A stretch of 64,000 bases of DNA from Paenibacillus gallinarum (GTDB lineage Bacteria > Bacillota > Bacilli > Paenibacillales > Paenibacillaceae), in NCBI RefSeq assembly GCF_014836635.1, contig NZ_JACSQL010000006.1, forward strand, positions 186,001-250,000, written 5' to 3'. Made by a program: the position numbers and the translations under genes. Numbering within the stretch: position 1 is the first letter of the stretch; every line of letters starts with the position of its first letter. The notes under the pieces are model-generated. The model worked only from the letters and a program-made list of their open reading frames with translations. It did no database searches and was not told the origin of the DNA. Below, piece after piece: positions 25,929 to 34,590 of the stretch.

Positions 25929-27248
25929 TTACATAAATAGATCCAAAATGAGGACACCAGCAAGTCCTACTAACGAAATAATGGTTACCATGACAGACCA
26001 GGTTTTAATGGTTTTACCGATACTAAGGTTAAAGTACTCTTTGTAAATCCAGAAACCTGCATCATTTACGTGTGAGAAGGTAACGCTTCCCGCGCCAGCA
26101 GCAAGTACCATAAGCTCTGGGCTAACGCCGGTTGCAGCAACAAGAGGTGCGGCAATACCAGCGGCTGTCATTCCTGCTACTGTAGCAGAACCTACCGCAA
26201 TTCTTAGAATGGCTGCGATCAGCCACGTAAGAAGCAATGGAGAGAGGCTCGAACCCGACATAAGATCGGATATATACTGATCAATATGGCTGTCAACCAG
26301 CACTTGTTTGAACGCACCGCCACCTGCAATAATGAGGAGAATCATGCCGATACCGCTTACAGATTCACTAAGAGATTGCATAACTTCCGGCATCTTTTTG
26401 CCTAAATTTAAACCTAAAGTGAAGATCGCGACAATAACGGAGATTAATAGAGCTACATTCGCGTTACCGATAAAATTAGTGATGGGTGCAATCGCTGAAT
26501 CGGGTGCAACAAGTTCAACCACGGTTTGCAGTGCGATTAAAATCACGGGTAGCAGAGCAGTGAAAAGACTGATTCCGAATTTAGGAAGTTCTTCTTCTTT
26601 AAATTCTTTTGGATTAAATAGACCTTTTGGAATTTCAATTTCTAAAAATTCTTTTTTGAAAAACTTAGTATATACAGGACCTGCAAGAAGAAAGGCAGGG
26701 ATAGCAATAATGATTCCAAGGATCATAGTGAGCCCAATATTAGCTTCAAACACATTGGCAACGGCTGTTGGACCAGGGTGCGGGGGCACAAAACCATGCA
26801 TCGTAATTAGGGCGGCGATTACAGGCATACCCAGATAAAGCACCGGAACTCTAGCTGCAATAGCAATCGTAAATACTAATGGAATCAAGACAACAACACC
26901 AGTTTCAAAGAATAAAGCGATTCCAACAATAGCAGCTGTAAAGACAGCCGCAAGCTGAGTTCTCTTTTCACCGAAGGCACTAATCATCGTTGTCGCAATA
27001 CGCTGCGCACCACCTGAGTCGGTCATTAACTTCCCAAGAATCCCCCCGAAGATAATAATCATGGTGAGATGCCCAAGTGTTCCTCCCAGCCCAGATTCAA
27101 TCGATCCTATGGCCTCGGTCGGTGTCATTCCTTCTAGCAAAGCAACTGCTAGAGAAACAATAATTAGAGATAAGAAAGCGTTTAACTTACAAACCATCAT
27201 TAATACTAATAATAGTACAACCCCAATAGTAACAGATATAATCGGCAT
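25929..27248 (-). CDS. GntP-family gluconate/sugar-acid permease
   Basis: A 439-residue proton-coupled permease with about twelve helices. It shows GntP-family hallmarks such as HGFVPPHPGPTAVA near residue 180 and AGAGSVTFSHVNDAGFW near residue 385. It is the third gene of the garR-kinase-permease operon and should import the sugar acid the other two process. AGAGGAAAAAC precedes the ATG. A 157-bp gap with an 11-bp inverted repeat separates it from the kinase, so its expression may be tuned separately. Confidence 0.93.
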   Translation of the reverse strand: MPIISVTIGVVLLLVLMMVCKLNAFLSLIIVSLAVALLEGMTPTEAIGSIESGLGGTLGHLTMIIIFGGILGKLMTDSGGAQRIATTMISAFGEKRTQLAAVFTAAIVGIALFFETGVVVLIPLVFTIAIAARVPVLYLGMPVIAALITMHGFVPPHPGPTAVANVFEANIGLTMILGIIIAIPAFLLAGPVYTKFFKKEFLEIEIPKGLFNPKEFKEEELPKFGISLFTALLPVILIALQTVVELVAPDSAIAPITNFIGNANVALLISVIVAIFTLGLNLGKKMPEVMQSLSESVSGIGMILLIIAGGGAFKQVLVDSHIDQYISDLMSGSSLSPLLLTWLIAAILRIAVGSATVAGMTAAGIAAPLVAATGVSPELMVLAAGAGSVTFSHVNDAGFWIYKEYFNLSIGKTIKTWSVMVTIISLVGLAGVLILDLFM

Positions 27249-27297
27249 TTGTTTTTCCTCTTTTCCATTATCACTTCATTAAAGAAGGCCACTTCCA

Positions 27298-27376
27298 TAA
27301 GGAGTGTACTCACATATTAACTTTTAGATGAATAAACATTCTTCACGAAAGAGTAATTGCTAAGTTACACTCCTTA
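27298..27376. repeat. 11-bp inverted repeat in the kinase-permease gap
   Basis: TAAGGAGTGTA (27298-27308) and TACACTCCTTA (27366-27376) are perfect complements 57 bp apart. It could form an mRNA hairpin between the two cistrons or serve as paired protein sites. Confidence 0.5.
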
Positions 27377-27405
27377 CTTCAGGGCTCAGTTAAAAATAAA
27401 ATAGA

Positions 27406-28842
27406 TTACTTTTTGCTTAACATTTCAACAACATCTCTTAAATCCGATTTCGTCCCTACATTACCAGGGAAGATAACATAGGAGATCCCAGGGAATTTGC
27501 TCTCATCACCTGTGGTCCAGACAGGAATTCCCGGACGAATTTGACCTGCTACCGTCGCTCTTTTTACTTCAAGACCATTTGTTCCAATGTCACTTGAGGT
27601 AATGCCACCTTTAGCAATAATATAAGAAGGTCTAACTTCTAAACGTTTTACGATACTTGTAACTGCATCTGAAATTTTTACAGAAAGTTTCAACTCTTCT
27701 TCTTGTTTGCCTTCTCCAAGATCTAAACGTTCTCTTCTTGTATATACGGCAACATTTGTCCCATTTAAAATAAGTTTATTGGTTTCTTCAATGACTCGAT
27801 TCAATTCTTTTTCGAATTTCTCAGGTTCTAACACAAGATGAACGTCAAACTCAATGAATTCGATGTCATTTGATTTTTTTAGTTCCTCAAATTGCTCCGT
27901 TGTTTTTTTAACATGGGATCCGATAATAACGAGTCCGCCGTGGTTAGTAGATTCACTCATGATCTCATCACGAGAGAGCAGGTCTTTATCGCTCACGCCT
28001 CCGATTACCTTCGTAAGTGCCGCAGCACTTCTGAACAGGAAGTTCTTTCCTTTATTCATTGCTCGAATTAGGGCAATGGTAAAGACTTTTACATCAGAAT
28101 AGTCAACGGCATTTACAATCACTTTATTAAAATCTTCGACTTTCAGCAGTTGCTGTTCAATCGTTTTGATATCTACCGCGCGCAGGCTATCCAGCGAAAT
28201 ATAAGTCATATGTTCGGCTTTATATTCACCGTTCGATTTTTCTTCAGCCCACTCGCCTAAATGTGATTTGGTATAACCAAAGGTGCGGTCTTTCGCAAAT
28301 TCGGTTTCGCCGGCTGGAACGAGCTCCGTATCGTATTGAACATAGTGAATATTATCAATAGTGAAGCGACCGCCTTCTTTAAAGAAAGGAAGTATGATCT
28401 CACCATCAAATTTCATATCCGAATTCGCTTCCACGGTTTCTTTCAACACTTGTGTTTCCAGTGGATAGTGTCCGCGTAATGTGGAATCACCACGGCTGAT
28501 GATGGTAAATTCGCGATGATTTCTCTTCGCAGCTTCCACGATATTTGCAGCAATTTCTTGATGCGCCTTTGTTGTTTCAGCAGCCGTAAATCCACGTGAA
28601 TTCGTTAAAATAAAGAACATGGAGTTCTCTTCCTGAAAACCTTTTTCGATACTGTCCAAAGACCAATCCGTATAAACGGAAATGCCGTGTACGGTTTGAA
28701 CACCCGTTGGATCATCATCGAGAACAATGATTTTTTTATTGAAATTTGATAGTTCTTTTTGAATAGTTTCATTCACATGAGTTGTATCAAAAGAAGGGAT
28801 TTTGCTGAAGACTTCCTCCACAGATCTTTTATTTGTGCTCAT
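27406..28842 (-). CDS. Four-carbon acid sugar kinase family protein (DUF1537)
   Basis: About 478 residues. The N-terminal substrate domain begins IIVLDDDPTGVQTVHGI and carries SRGDSTLRGHYP. The C-terminal nucleotide-binding domain has IIAKGGITSSDIG and FPGNVG. Characterised members (OtnK, DtnK, LtnK) phosphorylate erythronate or threonate. With GarR as neighbour the real substrate here is open. The frame opens at 28866, but GGGGGT before the ATG at 28842 is a better start. This overlaps the end of garR by 14 bp, so the two are translationally coupled. Confidence 0.88.
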   Translation of the reverse strand: MSTNKRSVEEVFSKIPSFDTTHVNETIQKELSNFNKKIIVLDDDPTGVQTVHGISVYTDWSLDSIEKGFQEENSMFFILTNSRGFTAAETTKAHQEIAANIVEAAKRNHREFTIISRGDSTLRGHYPLETQVLKETVEANSDMKFDGEIILPFFKEGGRFTIDNIHYVQYDTELVPAGETEFAKDRTFGYTKSHLGEWAEEKSNGEYKAEHMTYISLDSLRAVDIKTIEQQLLKVEDFNKVIVNAVDYSDVKVFTIALIRAMNKGKNFLFRSAAALTKVIGGVSDKDLLSRDEIMSESTNHGGLVIIGSHVKKTTEQFEELKKSNDIEFIEFDVHLVLEPEKFEKELNRVIEETNKLILNGTNVAVYTRRERLDLGEGKQEEELKLSVKISDAVTSIVKRLEVRPSYIIAKGGITSSDIGTNGLEVKRATVAGQIRPGIPVWTTGDESKFPGISYVIFPGNVGTKSDLRDVVEMLSKK

Positions 28843-29737
28843 TGCTAAGACCCCCAACTTCGACATTCGCTAGTTTTTCGTAATACTGTACGATACCACC
28901 GTGATCATCCATTAGTTTGCCGTCCACTTTTAAGGCATGGAAAATTTCTAAGAGGTGACTGGATAGAGGGAGAGGTACACCAATCTCATGAGCAGTATCC
29001 ATTACATTCGTAATATCCTTCATATTGATCGCAATCGTTCCACCTGGAGCAAAGTTTCTGTCCAAGATTAAAGGAACTTTAGCATCAAGTACTGCACTTC
29101 CTGCTAGTCCGCCTCGGATGGCTTGATACATCTTTTCAATATCAATTCCTGCTTTTGCAGCGAGGACGAGAGCTTCTGACATGGCAGCAATGTTAAGGTT
29201 TACAATGATTTGGTTTGCGAGTTTCGCAGTAACACCGCAGCCGCTGTCTCCGACGAGTGTAACAGCACTACCCATATCAAACAGAACTGTTTTTGCTGCT
29301 TCGAATACGCTTTCTTTACCACCAACCATAATAGCTAATGTCCCATCAATGGCTTTAGGTTCACCGCCGCTAACTGGTGCATCTAAGAAACCGACGCCTT
29401 TTTTGGCTGCTTCTTCAGCAAGTGCTTTGGTAACAGCAGGGGTAATTGAACTCATATCAATAATAATGGAACCTTCTTTTGCTCCAGCTAAAATTCCGTT
29501 CTCACCGAGTACAACAGATTGTACATGTTTAGAAGCAGGAAGCATGGTGATGATGATTTCGCTGTTTTCCGCAACTTCCTTTGGTGTATTCGCAGCGGTT
29601 GCACCCGCTTCCAATAATGTGTGAACTGCTTCTTGATTTAGGTCATTAACGATCAGTGTGTGTCCGGCTTTTCTGAGGTTTAAAGCCATTGGTTTCCCCA
29701 TAATACCTAGTCCGATGAATCCTACTTTATGCGCCAT
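28829..29737 (-). CDS. garR: 2-hydroxy-3-oxopropionate (tartronate semialdehyde) reductase
   Basis: A 302-residue beta-hydroxyacid dehydrogenase that reduces tartronate semialdehyde to D-glycerate with NAD(P)H. The GFIGLGIMGKPMA nucleotide motif opens the protein. DAPVSGGEPKAIDGTL (substrate binding, about 124-139) and the catalytic Lys in GCGVTAKLANQ (about 172) follow. AIRGGLAGSAVLDAK and YYEKLANVEV are close to E. coli GarR as recalled. First gene of the operon, with AGGAGGAAAAA before the ATG. An L-threonate dehydrogenase role (LtnD-like) is the main alternative given the DUF1537 partner. Confidence 0.87.
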   Translation of the reverse strand: MAHKVGFIGLGIMGKPMALNLRKAGHTLIVNDLNQEAVHTLLEAGATAANTPKEVAENSEIIITMLPASKHVQSVVLGENGILAGAKEGSIIIDMSSITPAVTKALAEEAAKKGVGFLDAPVSGGEPKAIDGTLAIMVGGKESVFEAAKTVLFDMGSAVTLVGDSGCGVTAKLANQIIVNLNIAAMSEALVLAAKAGIDIEKMYQAIRGGLAGSAVLDAKVPLILDRNFAPGGTIAINMKDITNVMDTAHEIGVPLPLSSHLLEIFHALKVDGKLMDDHGGIVQYYEKLANVEVGGLSNEHK

Positions 29738-29869
29738 GATTTTTTCCTCCTAATAGTATCTTTTTATGTAAGGCCTGGTTCGACATAGAGTTGATTTTTA
29801 CCCATGTACTTCACTATAATCAGTCATTCGCTTATCATCTTGAGATCAGTGATTCTGTGGAAAGTAAAT

Positions 29870-29884
29870 AGGCAACCGCTTACA
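29870..29884 (-). promoter_or_regulatory. Candidate cre (CcpA) box
   Basis: AGGCAACCGCTTACA fits the cre consensus with one mismatch. It lies in the leader region of the garR operon. Confidence 0.5.
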
Positions 29885-29901
29885 TTCGTGTTTTCGTTCT
29901 T

Positions 29902-29955
29902 ATTGTATACTATAAAGATTATTTTGTATACAATTTAACTTTAAATTGTATACAA
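29902..29955. promoter_or_regulatory. Three phased GntR-type operators
   Basis: ATTGTATACTAT at 29902-29913 and two perfect TTGTATACAA palindromes at 29924-29933 and 29946-29955. Centres are spaced 21-22 bp, two DNA turns. Such short AT-rich palindromes around GTATAC suit FCD-type GntR repressors. Binding is inferred. Confidence 0.7.
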
Positions 29956-30088
29956 AAACTGTGTTAGTTGTAGACGACTATGAATTTATCGTATGCTATA
30001 TTTCTCTTGCCATTTATATATAAAAGATTTTTCTGTGTTAATTTGGTAATATGAGTAATAACTAGTAATGAAAACGGAGGTGAAGTTA

Positions 30089-30712
30089 GTGCTTGAAGGT
30101 AACAACTCACGACCGGCGTATCATCAATGTTACGAAATTCTCCGTGATAAAATATTAACCGGTGAGCTTTCTAGCGGTACGAAGATCGTCGAAGAAAAAC
30201 TTGCTACAGAACTTGGCGTCAGCAGAACACCAATAAGGGACTCCATACGCAAATTAGAAAATGAAGGACTTATTGTTCAAAAGAAAGTAGTAAAGCCGAC
30301 GGAGAAGGACTTACGAAATATATTTAGTGTCAGAATCTTGCTGGAAGGATACTCAGCTCGATGTGCGGCAATCTTTTTAAAAGAAAATGAAATTGAAAAA
30401 CTGTACGAATATGTGGAGATTGGCAGAAAGGGAACGAAAGAAGAGATTATGTCTGCCAATGAGGATTTTCATAATGATATTGTGAGAGCAAGCAATAATC
30501 CGATGATGATTGATATCATTGACCGGATGCAAGCTATCATTTATTTGCTGAGAAAAACCGTTGTTATCTATAATCGGCCTCATCTTATTGATGAACATGA
30601 AGACATCTATGAGGCAATTAAGGCAAGAGATGGCGAAAAGGCTGAAGCTTTGATGAAAAAACACCTAGAAAATGATTTGAACTTTTATCTGCATGTCATG
30701 AGTAATGACTAG
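30089..30712 (+). CDS. GntR-family (FCD subfamily) transcriptional regulator
   Basis: A 207-residue regulator. The winged HTH is ILTGELSSGTKIVEEKLATELGVSRTPIRDSIRKLENEG (its core at about 32-50). The helical FCD effector domain has FHNDIVRASNN and the C-terminal AEALMKKHLEND, which holds metal/ligand His residues. An ATG at 30068 precedes GGAGGTG, so the GTG at 30089 is the likely start. It is divergent from the garR operon and most likely represses it until a sugar acid is present. Confidence 0.92.
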   Translation: MLEGNNSRPAYHQCYEILRDKILTGELSSGTKIVEEKLATELGVSRTPIRDSIRKLENEGLIVQKKVVKPTEKDLRNIFSVRILLEGYSARCAAIFLKENEIEKLYEYVEIGRKGTKEEIMSANEDFHNDIVRASNNPMMIDIIDRMQAIIYLLRKTVVIYNRPHLIDEHEDIYEAIKARDGEKAEALMKKHLENDLNFYLHVMSND

Positions 30713-30855
30713 TGTTTCATTCTAATAGGTATGAAAACAATCTCACTTCACTTAAGATCAGGATTTTTTTCTATTTTTCGTAACTGATTCATACCACATG
30801 TCGTTATTACCTACATATGAATACAGATAGCCGAATACGAATAGGTGGTGACGGT

Positions 30856-31260
30856 ATGGTAAGTGAACCAGCTGGTTTTTGGTCGCGTTTTTTAGCGGGG
30901 CTGCTTGATGGAATCATCGTGGGTCTCCCTTTGTACATTTTGTCTAATATTTTGACCGGGTCTAGTAACGACAATTGGTTATTGCAACTGCTTACTTTTC
31001 TTTATTCGCTGCTTCTCCCTGTCTTCTGGGGAGGGTGTACCATCGGGAAACGAATATGTGGTATCAAAATACAAAAGGTATCAGACGAAGGACCTCCAGG
31101 GATCGGGACCATGCTGCTGCGCAATCTGGTAGCGGGCTTCGTATATGGAATTACGTTCGGCATTGGCTGGATTATCAGCTTGTTTATGGTCGTATTCAGA
31201 GAAGATAAACGTGCTATTCACGATTTTATTGCGGGGACAGAAGTAGTTCAATTTAAATAA
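30856..31260 (+). CDS. RDD-family membrane protein
   Basis: About 134 residues with three hydrophobic segments. The RDD signature is present: FWSRFLAGLLDGIIVGLP (Arg/Asp pair) and a C-terminal REDKRAIHDFIAGT. Some RDD proteins take part in Na+/H+ exchange, but most are uncharacterised. A longer frame starts at 30817. The GGTGGTGACGG before the ATG at 30856 supports the shorter form, with a tight spacer. A terminator follows. Confidence 0.85.
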   Translation: MVSEPAGFWSRFLAGLLDGIIVGLPLYILSNILTGSSNDNWLLQLLTFLYSLLLPVFWGGCTIGKRICGIKIQKVSDEGPPGIGTMLLRNLVAGFVYGITFGIGWIISLFMVVFREDKRAIHDFIAGTEVVQFK

Positions 31261-31269
31261 TGACTACGA

Positions 31270-31309
31270 AATCAGGACGATTGGGATTTTCTCAATGTCC
31301 TGATTTTTG
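31270..31309 (+). terminator. Intrinsic terminator after the RDD gene
   Basis: AATCAGGAC pairs with GTCCTGATT, followed by T residues. Confidence 0.85.
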
Positions 31310-31365
31310 TAATATCAATCCATAGCGTTTATTGGGAGGAAGATATTCAGAAGGAAAACATATTT

Positions 31366-31393
31366 AGTTTACATAATAATTATTATGTAAACT
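31366..31393. repeat. dif-like palindrome, site A
   Basis: AGTTTACATAA - TAATTA - TTATGTAAACT: perfect 11-bp arms and a 6-bp centre, the geometry of XerC/XerD sites. The palindrome extends to 38 bp (31361-31398). The right arm equals the XerD arm of the B. subtilis dif site as recalled. The same arms recur at 40407 and 42186. An operator for the downstream gene is an alternative. Confidence 0.55.
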
Positions 31394-31499
31394 AAATAAA
31401 AAATGAATACTCTAATCAGGTCATTAGGTATAAAATTAAAGCTCACCATATACTGGTAGAAACTGATTTTCAGAAAAGTATAAAAGAAAGAGATGACAC

Positions 31500-32186
31500 A
31501 TGATGAATACATATAAGACGTTGTTTTTTGATGTAGATGACACGCTGCTTGATTTTGGTGCGGCAGAGAACAATGCCCTTCAGCTGTTATGTAAAGATAT
31601 GAAGGTTCCTTTCACACCTGAAATAGAAGCCAGTTACAGAACGATTAACAAGCAATTATGGAGAGCTTTTGAAGAAGGGACGCTTAGTAGAGATGAAGTG
31701 TTACATACTCGATTTTCTCTTTTCTTTAAAGAATGGGGACTTGAAGCGGATGGTACCCAGTTAGAGCAAACCTATCGAAGCTATCTTGAACAAGGACATA
31801 TGCTGATTGATGGGGCCATGGAATTAGTAACGGAGCTGCAACATCGTTATGATCTTTATATCGTAACCAATGGGGTTTCAAGAACGCAAGATATTCGATT
31901 GCGCAATTCAGGTCTTTATCCGTATATGAAACAGATTTTTGTATCTGAAGATACCGGTTATCAGAAGCCAATGAAAGAATTTTTTGATTATGTATTTGAT
32001 CGAATTCCTGATTTTCATCCTTCCTCAGCATTGATCATTGGCGATTCGCTAAGTGCAGATATTAAAGGGGGCGAGCTTGCTGGTCTTGATACCTGCTGGT
32101 TTAATCCGAAAGGGCTAGTTAATTCTACAGATATCATCCCAACATATGAAATCTCAGATTTACATCAGTTACATAGCATATTATGA
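31500..32186 (+). CDS. YjjG/YfnB-type HAD nucleotidase
   Basis: A 228-residue HAD phosphatase of the YjjG family, which removes non-canonical pyrimidine nucleotides or acts as 5'-nucleotidase. Motif I FFDVDDTLLDF has the VDDT variant typical of YjjG. Motif II is IVTNGVSRTQ and motif IV is GDSLSADIKGG. Lys in YQKPMKEFFDYV completes the site. Paired ATG codons at 31500/31503. Monocistronic with a terminator after it. The dif-like site A lies 107 bp upstream. Confidence 0.9.
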   Translation: MMNTYKTLFFDVDDTLLDFGAAENNALQLLCKDMKVPFTPEIEASYRTINKQLWRAFEEGTLSRDEVLHTRFSLFFKEWGLEADGTQLEQTYRSYLEQGHMLIDGAMELVTELQHRYDLYIVTNGVSRTQDIRLRNSGLYPYMKQIFVSEDTGYQKPMKEFFDYVFDRIPDFHPSSALIIGDSLSADIKGGELAGLDTCWFNPKGLVNSTDIIPTYEISDLHQLHSIL

Positions 32187-32204
32187 AAAACCACTATTTA
32201 AACC

Positions 32205-32247
32205 AGAAACCGCATTGTTTATATACAATGTGGTTTCTTCTTTTTTT
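32205..32247 (+). terminator. Intrinsic terminator after the nucleotidase
   Basis: AGAAACCGCATTGT pairs with ACAATGTGGTTTCT, T-rich tail. Confidence 0.88.
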
Positions 32248-32472
32248 ATGAAGTTGCACTCAACCTGCAGGTTGAAACATTCAATGTTTCACTCTATGAA
32301 AATCCTCACAATTACCTGATTTATTAACATAATGTTCGGAAATAAAACGAAATTCGACATAAAATTCCTAAAATTATTGACAATGTTCTGCTTTTTACTT
32401 ATGATGGGGATGTTCTTTTGACATGCATATATTTTTAATTGAATATAAAACGACCTAACTGGGGGACACAGC

Positions 32473-33732
32473 ATGAGTACTTTCACAAAACAGTATGAAG
32501 AAATCAAACAAATTGCTAACCGTATTTTTGACAATCCTGAATTAGGTTACAAGGAACAAAAAACACACCAAACAGTTCTTGAATTTTTACTCGAAGTGAA
32601 TCCTGAGCTTACTTATGAGCTATTCTGCGGCACAGGCATTAAAACGACACTCGGTTCAGGTAAATCGCTGAATCTTGGATTTATTGCTGAACTCGATGCA
32701 GTTTATGCACCGTCTCATTTTCAGGCAGATCAAGAAACCGGTGCAGCACATAACTGCGGACATTACACGCAAGTAGCAATAGCCCTCGCACTATATAAGC
32801 ACTATTTTACAACGAAAGCATATGAATCCTTAGACTTTTCACTTACCTTTATTTTTGTTCCTGCGGAAGAATATCTTGATTTACCTTATCGTGATGCACT
32901 GAAAGCGAAAGGGGAAATAACCTACTACGGCGGTAAACCTGAAGCAATGAAACGTGGCATATTTGACGATATTGACCTGGGAGTATGTGTTCATTCCATG
33001 GGCGGAGAATATCCGAAACGTACCATTGAAATCAATTGTGATCTAGCAGGTTTTCTGTATAAGAAGTACACATTTAAAGGTCGCGCGTCTCATGCCGGTT
33101 TTGATCCATCCTCAGGTACTAATGCGTATAGCATGTCGACTTTATTCAATGTAGCGCTGGGTATGCAGAGACAGCATTTTAAAGATGCAGAAAAGGTGAG
33201 AATGAACCCCATTGTGATGCAGTCGGATATGTCTACGAATGTAATCCCTAACCAAATCACAGTTGGAACGGACCTACGTACACAGTCTGTCGAATATATG
33301 AAGGAAGTTGCTAAGCAGATGGATCAAGCTGCAAAAGGCAGTGCCATTGCCATGGGCGGAGAGGTTGAAGCTTCTACACAGATGGGCTATTTGCCATTTG
33401 TACAAGATCGTTATCTTTCTGAATTTGCGCTGGCTGCATATAAAGAGAATGAAGCGATTGAAGAAATACTTGAAGGTAACGCAATCAGTGCAGCAGGGGA
33501 TATTGGAGATTTATCTTTCATGATGCCTTGCATTCAAATCGGTTACAGTGGTTTTACAGGTACGATTCATGGTGATGATTTCAAAGATATTGATCCGGAA
33601 TTCATTTATGAAATTTTCCCTAGATTTTTGACAGAAGTCTTTAACAAAATGAACGGTCAGCTCGACAAATCTAGAATCTATCGCCGTACGTTCGATGAGT
33701 ATGAAGCACTTCTAGCATCCATTACGGAGTAA
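32473..33732 (+). CDS. M20-family amidohydrolase/peptidase
   Basis: A 419-residue metal-dependent amidohydrolase. It has AAHNCGHYTQ (metal-binding His/Cys, about 94-103), FVPAEEY (catalytic Glu pair, about 133-139) and GRASHAGFDP in the dimerisation domain. Family members deacylate or deaminate small N-acyl or amidino compounds. The specific substrate is unknown. GGGGGACACAGC precedes the ATG. It is followed by two membrane genes (DUF3100 and a partner), which suggests import and hydrolysis of one compound. Confidence 0.88.
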   Translation: MSTFTKQYEEIKQIANRIFDNPELGYKEQKTHQTVLEFLLEVNPELTYELFCGTGIKTTLGSGKSLNLGFIAELDAVYAPSHFQADQETGAAHNCGHYTQVAIALALYKHYFTTKAYESLDFSLTFIFVPAEEYLDLPYRDALKAKGEITYYGGKPEAMKRGIFDDIDLGVCVHSMGGEYPKRTIEINCDLAGFLYKKYTFKGRASHAGFDPSSGTNAYSMSTLFNVALGMQRQHFKDAEKVRMNPIVMQSDMSTNVIPNQITVGTDLRTQSVEYMKEVAKQMDQAAKGSAIAMGGEVEASTQMGYLPFVQDRYLSEFALAAYKENEAIEEILEGNAISAAGDIGDLSFMMPCIQIGYSGFTGTIHGDDFKDIDPEFIYEIFPRFLTEVFNKMNGQLDKSRIYRRTFDEYEALLASITE

Positions 33733-33795
33733 TCTTTATCCACTAAATAGATCAATGAGACAACAAAGAATATACAGAAATGAGGATTTTGGTTC

Positions 33796-34590
33796 ATGAA
33801 ATCAAAAGGACATCTTGTTTATCTTATCTTATTTGCTTTATTTCTCATTACAGCGGCAGAATGGATTGGAACCCAGTCCATACCGATCGGCGACATAACC
33901 ATTAACTTGCTCCCACTTGTGTTTGCTATTCTTATTGCCATGATTCTAGGAACTACTATTTTTAGATGCGGTATTATGAAAAAGGTGTACAGTAAAGAAA
34001 ACGTGAACTTCGCAAGTAAATATCTGATCTACATCATGTTACCTCTTATGGCACGTTACGGAGCGGATGTTGCTCCTAAATTAAGAGAAATTCTTGATGT
34101 TGGCTGGGTCTTCTTGCTGCAAGAGATCGGTAACCTCGGAACCGTACTGCTTGGTCTTCCTGTGGCGATTCTACTCGGTCTTCGCAGGGAAGCGATTGGA
34201 GCCACCCTGGGGCTTGGTCGTGAAGGTGAACTTGCTTATATTTCTGAGAAATATACACTCGATTCTAGCGAAGGACGCGGGGTATTATCACTGTATATTA
34301 TAGGTACACTGTTTGGAACCTTGTTCTTTAGTATTATTGCACCTGTACTTCACTCTTTAGGTTTCTCTATTGAAGCACTGGCTATGTCTTCTGGAGTGGG
34401 GTCATCTAGTATGATGGTTGGAGCTTCTTCATCCCTGATTGCGATAGCTCCAGATCAAGCTGAAGTCATCAACAGTTATGCTGCAGCGAGTCAATTGCTT
34501 ACAAGCTTCCTTGGAACGTACACCATGGTATTTTTGGCTGTTCCGCTGCAACGTTTTATGTATAATCTGTTCACTGGAGGAGTGAGATAA
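33796..34590 (+). CDS. DUF3100 membrane transporter subunit
   Basis: A 264-residue membrane protein with about seven helices and the DUF3100 pattern (PLMARYGADVAPKLREI; LLGLRREAIGATLGLGREGELAYI; SSGVGSSSMMVGASSSL). DUF3100 genes are often seen beside M20 amidohydrolases and are thought to be solute carriers. Its stop overlaps the start of the next membrane gene by one base, so the two are translationally coupled and probably form one transporter. The transport role is inferred from context. Confidence 0.85.
   Translation: MKSKGHLVYLILFALFLITAAEWIGTQSIPIGDITINLLPLVFAILIAMILGTTIFRCGIMKKVYSKENVNFASKYLIYIMLPLMARYGADVAPKLREILDVGWVFLLQEIGNLGTVLLGLPVAILLGLRREAIGATLGLGREGELAYISEKYTLDSSEGRGVLSLYIIGTLFGTLFFSIIAPVLHSLGFSIEALAMSSGVGSSSMMVGASSSLIAIAPDQAEVINSYAAASQLLTSFLGTYTMVFLAVPLQRFMYNLFTGGVR

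Larger units (their letters stand above)
29738..30088. other. 350-bp divergent regulatory region garR / gntR-type
   Basis: Carries a candidate cre box and three GTATAC-centred sites. TTGTATACAA contains both a TTGTAT (-35-like) and a TATACA (-10-like) hexamer, so operators and divergent promoters probably overlap. On the minus strand TTGTAT and TATACA lie 18 bp apart at the first two sites. Confidence 0.6.
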
